A stretch of 8,881 nt of DNA from Cryomorphaceae bacterium (GCA_949531795.1 CATIQX010000145.1:1-8881), one strand, 5' to 3'. Counted from the stretch's first letter, positions 1 through 6,454 are shown. The notes: a model not told the origin generated them from the sequence alone. Translations and numbers: made by a program.

Positions 1-330
1 AAAGAAAAATTTACTGTTCAAGTTCAAAATATGTCAGTAACAGACTCCCCTATAATTATAACTCAGAGCGAATTTATGAGAAGAATGAAAGAGCAACAGC
101 AACTATCTGGAGGTGGAGGCATGCAAATGTTTGGATCAATGCCCGAATCATATAATTTAGCCATTAATTCAAATCACGATTTAATTAGTAAGATTCTTGA
201 TGAGAAGACAAAAAATAAAAGAACTAATCTAATTAACCAACTTCTTGATTTAGCACTATTGTCTCAGGGTATGCTAAAAGGAGAAGATCTTACTAAATTT
301 ATTTCTAGAAGCGTTAGTCTAATTAAATAA
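1..330 (+). CDS. htpG: Molecular chaperone HtpG (Hsp90 family), C-terminal fragment
   Basis: The reading frame is open from the first base of the window, so this is the last 109 residues of a longer gene and the ATG at base 31 is internal. The tail matches what I know of Bacteroidota HtpG: an ITQSEFMRRMKE segment, a glycine-rich GGGG linker, MPESYNLAINSNHDLISKIL, and the end LALLSQGMLKGEDLTKFISRS. In Hsp90 this region is part of the C-terminal dimerisation domain. The ATPase and middle domains lie outside the window. HtpG is a cytosolic ATP-dependent chaperone dimer that helps client proteins fold under stress. The gene is followed by a hairpin terminator about 70 bases downstream and faces a minus-strand tRNA gene. 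The identification rests on recalled family similarity, not on a search. Confidence 0.93.
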   Translation, partial: KEKFTVQVQNMSVTDSPIIITQSEFMRRMKEQQQLSGGGGMQMFGSMPESYNLAINSNHDLISKILDEKTKNKRTNLINQLLDLALLSQGMLKGEDLTKFISRSVSLIK

Positions 331-399
331 GGATATAATATTATTTTACTGAATAAGTTCAGACTTAATATAATTTAAAAAGTTAGGGTTGTAAGTTAC

Positions 400-443
400 A
401 AAAAGCGGAATCCATCTCATTAAGAGTATTGGATCCGCTTTTT
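400..443. terminator. Bidirectional-looking intrinsic terminator after htpG
   Basis: The left arm (400-414) and right arm (430-443) form a stem of about 14 base pairs with one bulged A on the left arm. The stem has a GC-rich centre (GCGG/CCGC) and a short inner CTC/GAG stem in the loop. The outer part pairs an A-run with a T-run, so either strand ends in a U-tract. It fits termination of htpG on the plus strand and could also stop transcripts arriving from the tRNA side. Confidence 0.8.
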
Positions 444-454
444 AATTTTATGCA

Positions 455-479
455 TAAAAAAAGACCCTAAAAGGGTCTT
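455..479 (-). terminator. Intrinsic terminator of the tRNA-Met transcript
   Basis: Read on the minus strand, AAGACCC pairs with GGGTCTT across a five-base loop, and a run of T follows directly. It begins about 11 bases past the tRNA 3' end. This is a standard factor-independent terminator for the minus-strand tRNA unit. Confidence 0.85.
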
Positions 480-489
480 CTTATAATAG

Positions 490-563
490 TAGCGTGAGGG
501 AGATTTGAACTCCCGACCTCAGGGTTATGAATCCTGCGCTCTAACCAACTGAGCTACCACGCC
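490..563 (-). tRNA. tRNA-Met (anticodon CAT), elongator type
   Basis: Read on the minus strand, the 74 bases fold into a full cloverleaf. The acceptor arm has seven pairs, with G-U at 1-72 and at 7-66. The D stem is GCTC/GAGC, the anticodon stem-loop has loop TTCATAA with the anticodon at 527-529, and the T stem is GGGAG/CTCCC around TTCAAAT. It lacks the C1-A72 mismatch and the three G-C anticodon-stem pairs of initiator tRNA, so it is not the initiator. A CAT anticodon could also be tRNA-Ile2 (lysidine-modified), but the overall sequence resembles Bacteroidota elongator tRNA-Met. The pair closing the anticodon loop is A31-C39, a mismatch. The CCA tail is not encoded (CTA follows the discriminator A). 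A promoter box lies just upstream and a terminator just downstream. Confidence 0.93.
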
Positions 564-573
564 AAAACGGTTG

Positions 574-581
574 CAAATATA
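574..581 (-). promoter_or_regulatory. Bacteroidota-type -7 box for the tRNA gene
   Basis: On the minus strand the sequence TATATTTG matches TAnnTTTG exactly and is followed by C. It ends 10 bases before the first tRNA base, which would place the start of transcription a few bases ahead of the mature 5' end. The -33 TTTG element is weak: only a TTTC-like match is seen at about the right distance. Confidence 0.65.
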
Positions 582-619
582 TTATTTTCACTTAGTTTGA
601 AATATTTTTTAGAAAAAAA

Positions 620-1363
620 TTATGATCTATCTTTTTCATCTAATAGACTAGTGTAATGTTTAAGAGATCTAAGAATTAAAACAATAATAATAGTTCCACA
701 TAACAACTCTAATGTACAATCTGATATACTCCAAATATCAGTGCTAAAATAAGCTCTTAAAACCTCAATAAATACAAAGCCAACAACAGCTGCTAAAACG
801 CTAGCATACTCTCTTCTGAGTACTGTAATTAGGGAAAATTTGGTGTCTGATTTCTTAAAATTTAATATTGATGGAGAAAAGGCTGGTAATTTAGAAGACC
901 AATTTAAGTAATCTTCTCCAAATTTACGCTCCAAAAATCGCTCTTCAGCAAACATAATTCTTTCATAATATATCCAAAATAATAAACTCATAATTATAGC
1001 AAAATAGATATTAAAAGAGGCTAAAGATATTCCTAACCAAATAAGGTAATTTCCCAAGTAAAGTGGATGTCTTACCATTGAATACATTCCGGAAGAATTT
1101 AATACATCAGCAACTTGCTCTTTTGTATTCCTTCCACTAGTACCTTTAGGTGTAGTTCCTATTGTATAGAATCGAACAAAAAAACCTAAAATAGATATTG
1201 AAATAGCTATCAACATAAAAAGGCTTTGTTCTTTGTAATTAATTAAAGAATAATCTGTTAAGTAAATAAATGGCACTGACAAAACAAAAAGAAGTATTGG
1301 AAACTGCCCCCTATATTTAAATAAAAAATTACCTTGTTTTTCGAATGATTGCACTAAAGCCAT
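620..1363 (-). CDS. Membrane methyltransferase, isoprenylcysteine carboxyl methyltransferase (ICMT)/PEMT-like
   Basis: This 247-residue integral membrane protein carries the SAM-binding signature of the ICMT/PEMT superfamily: RHPLYLGN at residues 98-105, then a hydrophobic stretch and an E-rich segment AEERFLERKFGEDY at 139-152. Likely membrane segments are about 21-40, 48-67, 103-131 (long, probably a hairpin), 186-206 and 217-233. Members of this family methylate carboxyl, phosphate or amine groups of lipids or lipidated proteins at the membrane. The substrate here cannot be read from sequence. Bacteria generally lack prenylated CaaX proteins, so a lipid target is more plausible. The last 70 or so residues, with two extra membrane segments, lie beyond the usual core. 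The gene is divergent from the START-like/LptF-type pair, with 48 bases between starts, and lies upstream of the tRNA on the same strand. No convincing promoter of its own was found. Confidence 0.8.
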   Translation of the reverse strand: MALVQSFEKQGNFLFKYRGQFPILLFVLSVPFIYLTDYSLINYKEQSLFMLIAISISILGFFVRFYTIGTTPKGTSGRNTKEQVADVLNSSGMYSMVRHPLYLGNYLIWLGISLASFNIYFAIIMSLLFWIYYERIMFAEERFLERKFGEDYLNWSSKLPAFSPSILNFKKSDTKFSLITVLRREYASVLAAVVGFVFIEVLRAYFSTDIWSISDCTLELLCGTIIIVLILRSLKHYTSLLDEKDRS

Positions 1364-1374
1364 AAATAATATAG

Positions 1375-1382
1375 TATCTTTG
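1375..1382 (+). promoter_or_regulatory. -7 box for the START-like/LptF-type unit
   Basis: The sequence TATCTTTG matches TAnnTTTG and lies 29 bases before the ATG at 1412. This predicts a 5' leader of about 20-25 bases. A TTG occurs upstream at 1349-1351, but the 23-base spacing is longer than usual, so the -33 element is uncertain. Confidence 0.6.
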
Positions 1383-1411
1383 TAAAATTAGGTAGCAAAT
1401 TTATTAAATAT

Positions 1412-1798
1412 ATGTCAGAATTAATCAAACATTCATTAGAATTTCCAATAAATTCATCAGTAAGTATATTATATAAACGTCTTAGCACTCCTAGTGGATT
1501 AGCTGAATGGTTTGCTGATGATGTAATAGTTAAAGATAAAATATTTACTTTTTTTTGGGACGGAAGTGAACAAGAAGCAAAATTAATAAAATTAAAAACT
1601 GATCACTTTATTCGCTTTAAGTGGGAGGATAATTACACAAAAGAAGATTATTTTGAATTCCTCATACAAGTTGATGAAATGACTTCAGATGTCTCCTTGA
1701 TTATTACTGATTTTGCAGAAGATATTCAAGATTTAGAAGAACAAACTAATCTTTGGAGTAAACAAATAAGTCTTCTTAAAATGGCTATTGGTTCATAA
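1412..1798 (+). CDS. START-like (SRPBCC-fold) domain protein
   Basis: This is a 128-residue soluble protein with no signal peptide or membrane segment. It resembles the small START-like/AHSA1-type proteins common in Bacteroidota: an N-terminal beta strand, a helix ending in TPSGLAEWFADD (26-37), a tryptophan-rich strand (FFWDGSEQEAKL), then FIRFKWE, alternating strands and a C-terminal helix with NLWSKQISLLKMAI. The fold forms a hydrophobic cavity that often binds lipids or other apolar ligands, but no ligand can be named here. It is followed after 18 bases by a LptF/LptG-type permease and is probably in one transcript with it. I recall this pairing in other Flavobacteriia, which hints at a role near envelope lipids. 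The annotated start lies shortly after a promoter box, which supports it. Confidence 0.82.
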   Translation: MSELIKHSLEFPINSSVSILYKRLSTPSGLAEWFADDVIVKDKIFTFFWDGSEQEAKLIKLKTDHFIRFKWEDNYTKEDYFEFLIQVDEMTSDVSLIITDFAEDIQDLEEQTNLWSKQISLLKMAIGS

Positions 1799-1816
1799 TT
1801 CTTAATTTATTTTTTT

Positions 1817-3193
1817 ATGAAACGGCTACACCTTTTCCTAATCAAAGCATTTATAAGCACATTTACGGCAACATTTTTTATTGCAATTTTTTTATTGTTA
1901 ATGCAATTCCTTTGGAAATATATAGATGACCTAGTAGGAAAAGGGCTTGAATTTACACAAATTGCTGAACTTATCTTTTACGCATCAGCTCGTTTTGTTC
2001 CAATTGCACTACCAATTGCTATGCTACTTTCCTCTGTAATGGTATTTGGAAAACTTGGAGAAAACTATGAACTTGCAGCACTAAAGGCGTCAGGAATTTC
2101 ACTTACTAGGATACTTTTTCCACTAACCATTTTTGTCATTATTATAAGTTATTCCTCTTTTCTATTCTCAAACTATGTAATGCCAATTGCTAATCTTAAA
2201 AATGGAAGTATGATATATGACATCCAAAAAAAGAAACCTGCATTAAATATAAAAGAAGGTGTCTTCTATAAAGACATTGAAGGATTTAGTATCAAAGTAA
2301 GCCAAAAGGATGATGATGGTAATACTTTAAATAATATCATTATTTACGATCATACAGCAAAAAATGGTAACGATAAGGTTATTATTGCTGAAAGTGGAAA
2401 AATGCAATTAACAAAAGATGAACAATTTTTAGAACTAATTTTATTGAATGGTCATTCCTACATAGACATTGCAAAGAATAATAGAAAAGATAAAAAACCT
2501 TACAGAACTACACATTTTAAGGAAAATTTAATAAGATTTAATTTATCAAGTTTTAGCACAATGAACAATAGTGAAGACTTATATAAGGGACATTACGCTA
2601 TGTTAAGCAATAAACAATTAGCCATAGCGATAGATTCTCTAAATATAAAATTTCAAGAGAGAAAAGAAACTTTTACAAATAACATAATAGAAAAATATAA
2701 TCCAAAATTTGAATCGGATAGCATAATTACTTTAGATAGTTTAAGTTTATCAAAACAAAAACAACAATTTGATATAGCAATTAATAAATTAAGAACTATT
2801 AAGTCAATTGTACAATCCAATAAGAATGATTTGGAATATCGTAAAGTAATTATTACTAAACACGAAATAGAGTGGCACAGAAAGATCAGTTTAGCTACAG
2901 CATGTATAATTTTATTTTTAATAGGATCCTCAATGGGAGCAATTATTAGAAAGGGAGGATTTGGTCTCCCAGTTTTGATTTCAGTATTCTTTTTTTTAAT
3001 ATATCATGTATTAAGTATTATCGGAGAAAAGTCAGCGAAAGATTTAAGCATGGATGCAATAGAGGGTATTTGGTTAGCTAATATAGTTTTTTTACCTGTT
3101 GCATTGTTTCTTGTCTACAAGGCAAAAAATGACTCTCAATTATTTGATTTTAGCTCCTTGTTTAAAAGAATTGGATATTTAATAAACAAATAA
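1817..3193 (+). CDS. LptF/LptG-family permease (YjgP/YjgQ), lipopolysaccharide export
   Basis: This 458-residue protein has the LptF/LptG layout. Three N-terminal membrane segments lie at about 11-33, 52-77 and 100-122. A large periplasmic region runs from 125 to 350 and three C-terminal segments lie at about 357-377, 383-403 and 418-436. The segment GENYELAALKASGIS (81-95), between the second and third helices, is the cytoplasmic coupling region expected to contact the LptB ATPase. Residues 145-160 (IKEGVFYKDIEGFSIK) open the jellyroll domain that hands lipid A-anchored molecules to the periplasmic bridge. About 90 residues before the fourth helix (265-353) are polar, lysine-rich and probably helical, an insertion absent from the shorter proteobacterial proteins and typical of Bacteroidota versions. 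LptF and LptG cannot be told apart here, so I give no symbol. It sits 18 bases after the START-like gene. lptB is not in the window. Confidence 0.88.
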   Translation: MKRLHLFLIKAFISTFTATFFIAIFLLLMQFLWKYIDDLVGKGLEFTQIAELIFYASARFVPIALPIAMLLSSVMVFGKLGENYELAALKASGISLTRILFPLTIFVIIISYSSFLFSNYVMPIANLKNGSMIYDIQKKKPALNIKEGVFYKDIEGFSIKVSQKDDDGNTLNNIIIYDHTAKNGNDKVIIAESGKMQLTKDEQFLELILLNGHSYIDIAKNNRKDKKPYRTTHFKENLIRFNLSSFSTMNNSEDLYKGHYAMLSNKQLAIAIDSLNIKFQERKETFTNNIIEKYNPKFESDSIITLDSLSLSKQKQQFDIAINKLRTIKSIVQSNKNDLEYRKVIITKHEIEWHRKISLATACIILFLIGSSMGAIIRKGGFGLPVLISVFFFLIYHVLSIIGEKSAKDLSMDAIEGIWLANIVFLPVALFLVYKAKNDSQLFDFSSLFKRIGYLINK

Positions 3194-3202
3194 TAAATAA
3201 TG

Positions 3203-3232
3203 TGTATAGTTTTTTTGCAATAAAGCTATACA
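3203..3232 (+). terminator. Inverted repeat downstream of the LptF-type gene, possible terminator
   Basis: TGTATAG at 3203-3209 pairs perfectly with CTATACA at 3226-3232, and the stem can extend inward by a G-U pair and three A-U pairs. It lies 9 bases past the stop codon of the LptF-type gene, where a terminator is expected. The stem is AT-rich and no T-run follows, so it is not a classical intrinsic terminator. It may instead be an mRNA 3'-end or processing structure. Confidence 0.4.
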
Positions 3233-3247
3233 TTCTATAATATTTAG

Positions 3248-3255
3248 TACTTTTG
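3248..3255 (+). promoter_or_regulatory. -7 box for the ribBA-tsaD unit
   Basis: TACTTTTG, followed by C, matches TAnnTTTG. It ends 83 bases before the ribBA start and predicts an AT-rich leader of roughly 75 bases. No TTTG lies at the usual -33 distance. The leader contains only a weak six-pair AT hairpin (3264-3282). It has none of the conserved FMN riboswitch (RFN) sequence and is too short for one. Confidence 0.6.
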
Positions 3256-3338
3256 CAAACTTAAATTGAGAAATAATCAATTAATTAAAAGTAAAAAATA
3301 AAGTAAATCTTAGTATTTTTACGTCCTAAAATTAGAAT

Positions 3339-4550
3339 ATGAGTTTCAACACAATAGAAGAAGCACTTAAGGATATTAAAGCTGGTAAAATAGTCATTGT
3401 AATTGATGATGAAAATAGAGAAAATGAAGGCGATTTTGTAGCTGCAGCTGAAATGGCTACTTCAGAAATGATTAACTTTATGGCTACTCATGGTAGAGGC
3501 CTTATTTGTACTCCGCTTCTTGAAAGTAGATGTAAAAAATTAGGTTTGGAACTAATGATTGGTAAAAATACAGCCGCTTTCGAAACTCCTTTTACAATTT
3601 CAGTTGACCTAATAGGCCATGGATGTACAACAGGCATTTCTGCTTCAGATAGAGCCAAGACAGTTAAAGCACTTGTTGATCCAAACATTAATCCAACTGA
3701 ATTAGGTAAGCCTGGACATATATTCCCTTTAAAAGCAAGAGAAGGAGGGGTATTAAGAAGAGCAGGACATACAGAAGCTGCTGTTGATTTAGCTCGTCTT
3801 GCAGGGCTAGAGCCAGCAGGAGTTATAGTAGAAATATTGAATGAGGACGGGTCAATGGCAAGGACCCCAGAACTACATAAAATTGCTGAAAAATTTAATT
3901 TAAAATTTATAACAATTAAGGACTTAATAGAATACAGGATGAAAAATGAATCATTAATAACAGAAGAAGCTGAAATACAATTACCAACTGATTACGGAGA
4001 TTTTAAGATGAAAGCTTTTAAGCAAACAACTAACGGACAATTACATTTGGCTATTTACAAAGGTGAATGGAAAGAAGATGAAGATATACTTGTTAGAGTG
4101 CACTCATCTTGCATGACAGGAGATATATTCGGTTCATGCAGATGCGATTGTGGCCCTCAATTACAAACTGCGCTTAAAAAAATTGAAACTGAAGGAAAAG
4201 GCATATTAGTTTATATGAACCAGGAAGGAAGAGGTATTGGACTATTAGGTAAGTTGAAAGCTTATGAATTGCAAGAAAAAGGTAGAGATACTGTTGAGGC
4301 AAATACTGAATTAGGATTTAATGCTGATGATAGAGATTATGGTGTTGGAGCTCAAATACTAAGGGCAATGAAAGTAAGTAAAATTAGATTATTAAGTAAT
4401 AATCCTAAAAAAAGAGTAGGCCTTATGGGTTATGGAATTGAGATCACGGAAAGCGTAGCTTTAGAGATAGACTCTAACATTCATAATGAATTTTACCTAA
4501 AAACCAAGAGAGACAAAATGGGTCATGCTCTTAAAAAATTAAATGACTAA
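3339..4550 (+). CDS. ribBA: Bifunctional 3,4-dihydroxy-2-butanone-4-phosphate synthase / GTP cyclohydrolase II
   Basis: This 403-residue cytosolic fusion enzyme catalyses the two entry reactions of riboflavin synthesis. The N-terminal RibB half (about 1-203) converts ribulose 5-phosphate to the four-carbon unit. It shows DDENRENEGD (23-32), HGRGLI (51-56), TTGISASDRA (97-106) and RAGHTEAAVDLARLAG (141-156). The C-terminal RibA half (about 208-403) opens GTP. It keeps the zinc cysteines C258, C269 and C271, QEGRGIGL (295-302), Y309 in KLKAYELQ, the catalytic D330/R332 region and NNPKKR. Both halves therefore look active, unlike some homologues with a decayed GTP cyclohydrolase half. Its length is normal for the fusion. 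Its last 8 bases overlap tsaD, so the two are probably co-transcribed. The rest of the riboflavin pathway is not in the window. Confidence 0.96.
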   Translation: MSFNTIEEALKDIKAGKIVIVIDDENRENEGDFVAAAEMATSEMINFMATHGRGLICTPLLESRCKKLGLELMIGKNTAAFETPFTISVDLIGHGCTTGISASDRAKTVKALVDPNINPTELGKPGHIFPLKAREGGVLRRAGHTEAAVDLARLAGLEPAGVIVEILNEDGSMARTPELHKIAEKFNLKFITIKDLIEYRMKNESLITEEAEIQLPTDYGDFKMKAFKQTTNGQLHLAIYKGEWKEDEDILVRVHSSCMTGDIFGSCRCDCGPQLQTALKKIETEGKGILVYMNQEGRGIGLLGKLKAYELQEKGRDTVEANTELGFNADDRDYGVGAQILRAMKVSKIRLLSNNPKKRVGLMGYGIEITESVALEIDSNIHNEFYLKTKRDKMGHALKKLND

Positions 4551-5559
4551 AGAACCTATTATTTTAGCAATAGAATCATCCTGTGATGATACTTCTGCTG
4601 CTATATTAAAAGGGAAAAAAATATTATCAAATATTGTAGCCAATCAGCAAGTACATTCATTATATGGTGGTGTGGTTCCTGAGTTAGCTTCACGAGCACA
4701 TCAACAAAATATTATACCCGTTGTAGATGCAGCAATTAAAAAAGCAAATATTAATAAAAAAGATATTTCAGCTATTGCATTTACAAAAGGTCCTGGTCTT
4801 CTAGGTTCACTTTTAGTTGGCAGCTCTTTTGCAAAATCCTTTGCTCTGGGTATGAATATACCTCTTATAGCTGTAAACCATATGCAAGGCCATATACTTT
4901 CCCACTTTATTGACGAAGGAGAGGATAATCCTAAATTTCCATTTTTATGTCTTACAGTTTCAGGTGGTCATACTCAAATTATAAGAGTCGATGATGCTAG
5001 CAATATGCAAATAATTGGCACTACAATTGACGATGCTGCAGGAGAAGCTTTTGATAAATCAGCAAAAATATTAGGATTACCATATCCAGGTGGACCACAC
5101 ATTGACAAGCTTGCAAAAAATGGAAATATTCATGCCTTTGAATTTGGAAAACCTAAAATAAAAGAGTTAGATTTTAGTTTTAGTGGACTTAAGACTTCTA
5201 TCCTTTATAAAATACAGAACAACCTACAAAAAAATCCTAGATTCATAGAAGAGAATTTGGAAGATTTATGCGCCTCTATTCAGCATAGTATTGTAAATAT
5301 TTTAATCAATAAGTTAGAAAAAGCAATAAAATTAACAGAGATAAAACAATTAGCTATTGCTGGTGGAGTGTCAGCTAATTCTTACTTAAGAAATGAATTA
5401 GAAAAATTAGCAAAAGAAAAATCATATCAGTTATTCATACCAAAATTTGAATACTGTACAGACAATGCAGCTATGATTGCTATAGCTGGTTATTTCAAAT
5501 ATTTAGATAAAGATTTTGCTGACCAAAGTGAAACCCCTTCTGCTAGGCTATCCTTTTAA
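4543..5559 (+). CDS. tsaD: tRNA N6-adenosine threonylcarbamoyltransferase TsaD
   Basis: TsaD (formerly Gcp/YgjD, Kae1 family) transfers the threonylcarbamoyl group to A37 of tRNAs that read ANN codons, working with TsaB and TsaE in bacteria. The 338-residue protein shows the ASKHA-fold signatures: ESSCDDTS (11-18), PELASRAH (46-53), KGPGLLGSL (82-90), the metal-binding pair H113 and H117 in NHMQGH, SGGHT (140-144), GGVSAN near residue 275, and the late metal ligand D307 in CTDNAAMIA. Length and motif order are normal for the family. Its ATG lies inside the end of ribBA (ATGACTAA, 8-base overlap), which suggests translational coupling and explains the absence of its own promoter. Its end overlaps the convergent hydrolase gene by 12 bases, with no terminator hairpin between them. 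Confidence 0.96.
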   Translation: MTKEPIILAIESSCDDTSAAILKGKKILSNIVANQQVHSLYGGVVPELASRAHQQNIIPVVDAAIKKANINKKDISAIAFTKGPGLLGSLLVGSSFAKSFALGMNIPLIAVNHMQGHILSHFIDEGEDNPKFPFLCLTVSGGHTQIIRVDDASNMQIIGTTIDDAAGEAFDKSAKILGLPYPGGPHIDKLAKNGNIHAFEFGKPKIKELDFSFSGLKTSILYKIQNNLQKNPRFIEENLEDLCASIQHSIVNILINKLEKAIKLTEIKQLAIAGGVSANSYLRNELEKLAKEKSYQLFIPKFEYCTDNAAMIAIAGYFKYLDKDFADQSETPSARLSF

Positions 5560-6393
5560 AAAGATAATTGTAATATCAATTGCTTCTTGTAAATCTTTTG
5601 GGAATTTATCTAAACTATAAGGATGAAAACCTCCTAAAACATGATTAGCTCCATCAATAACATGTAATTGTGTATTTTTATTCCAACTTTTTATATTCTC
5701 TGCTTCACAAAGTAAAACAGTAGGATCTTCACTACCATGAACTATTAAATGAGGAATACTCATAATAGAAAGCGAATTTTGGATATCCAAGCGCGAAGCA
5801 AACTCAATACAGTTTTCGTAAAACTGATAGTACATTGGCATATTCTGTTTTGTTCTTGCATTGTAAATATATGCAACACCCAATTTTTTCCATTTAGCCA
5901 ATTTTTCTTTTTTAGGTAATCTATCCAAAAAATTAGAAGGGGAAGCCCATGAAATTATTTTTCTCACTCTATTATCTTCAGCAGATTTTAACATTGCAAT
6001 ACTACCACCTCTACTATGTCCAAATAGTGAAATTTTTGCAGCATCAATTTCTCCTCTTAGTTCCTTACAATTCTCTATCCAATCCAATACTAAACTTAAA
6101 TCATCTAATTCTTTACAAAAATTATTATTTCCAAAAGATTTTAAATCACCAAAATTAATTGGATCGTTTATTGTTGTGCCATTGTATGAAAAATTGAATT
6201 TTACAAATACAATATCCTTTTCTGCAAAATGAGTTGCAATTTTATTAAAAGGTCCCCAGTCCTTAAACCCTTTAAAACCATGACAAAAAACAACTACTTG
6301 TTTGACTTGTTTATTTGCTTTAAAAATAGCATCAATTAAAATTGAATTATCTGAAGAGCCATCAATAATTATATTATCTAACTTTTTTATCAT
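5548..6393 (-). CDS. Alpha/beta hydrolase (serine hydrolase, substrate unknown)
   Basis: With the start I prefer (MIKKLDN), this is a 281-residue cytosolic protein. It shows the alpha/beta-hydrolase order: the oxyanion-hole strand VVVFCHGFKGFKDWG (33-47), the nucleophile elbow GHSRGG (125-130, Ser127), an acid in HGSEDPTV (Asp223), and GANHVLGG (His251). It looks like the dienelactone hydrolase/S9 peptidase-like group of small esterases or acyl-peptidases, but the substrate cannot be assigned. An ATG nine codons upstream (6420) is open. However, a TATTTTTG promoter box lies between it and the ATG at 6393, and the upstream codons lie within the terminator of sucD, so the internal start is more credible. 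The 3' end overlaps tsaD on the other strand. sucD lies upstream on the same strand. Confidence 0.88.
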   Translation of the reverse strand: MIKKLDNIIIDGSSDNSILIDAIFKANKQVKQVVVFCHGFKGFKDWGPFNKIATHFAEKDIVFVKFNFSYNGTTINDPINFGDLKSFGNNNFCKELDDLSLVLDWIENCKELRGEIDAAKISLFGHSRGGSIAMLKSAEDNRVRKIISWASPSNFLDRLPKKEKLAKWKKLGVAYIYNARTKQNMPMYYQFYENCIEFASRLDIQNSLSIMSIPHLIVHGSEDPTVLLCEAENIKSWNKNTQLHVIDGANHVLGGFHPYSLDKFPKDLQEAIDITIIFLKG

Positions 6394-6397
6394 GATA

Positions 6398-6405
6398 CAA
6401 AAATA
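6398..6405 (-). promoter_or_regulatory. -7 box immediately before the hydrolase start
   Basis: On the minus strand, TATTTTTG matches TAnnTTTG and ends only 4 bases before the ATG at 6393. Transcription would start at or just past the A of the ATG, giving a leaderless or almost leaderless mRNA. No -33 TTTG lies at the usual spacing: the nearest is only 12 bases away. The box is partly built from the T-run of the sucD terminator, so a chance match is possible. Confidence 0.45.
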
Positions 6406-6433
6406 AAAAAAGCCGAACAAATGCTCAGCTTTT
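6405..6433 (-). terminator. Intrinsic terminator of sucD
   Basis: Read on the minus strand, AGCTGAGC pairs with GTTCGGCT (two G-U pairs) across a short AT-rich loop. The stem is extended by an A-run pairing with a T-run, and a run of seven T follows. It begins about 22 bases past the sucD stop codon and is a good factor-independent terminator. Its U-tract runs into the -7 box of the hydrolase gene. Confidence 0.8.
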
Positions 6434-6454
6434 CTTTTATCTATTAAAAACTAA

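Noticed and set aside
349..362. Small perfect inverted repeat CTGAA-TAAG-TTCAG after htpG.
   Set aside because: A five-pair stem in AT-rich DNA is expected by chance. No T-run follows, and a much stronger terminator lies at 400-443.
1383..1390. TAATTTTA on the minus strand as a promoter box for the ICMT-like gene.
   Set aside because: It misses the final G of TAnnTTTG, and no -33 element lies at a workable distance: the nearest TTTG is only 5 bases away.
3256..3338. Possible riboswitch in the ribBA leader, since riboflavin genes often carry an FMN riboswitch.
   Set aside because: The leader is about 80 bases, AT-rich, and has none of the conserved RFN sequence. Only a weak six-pair AT hairpin (3264-3282) is present.
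3488..3688. Open frame on the minus strand opposite the RibB half of ribBA.
   Set aside because: It is short, antisense to conserved RibB motifs, and has no supporting signals.
5949..6158. Open frame on the plus strand opposite the hydrolase gene.
   Set aside because: The translation is low-complexity (Leu, Tyr, His, Gln, Asn rich) and antisense to a gene with a clear catalytic triad.
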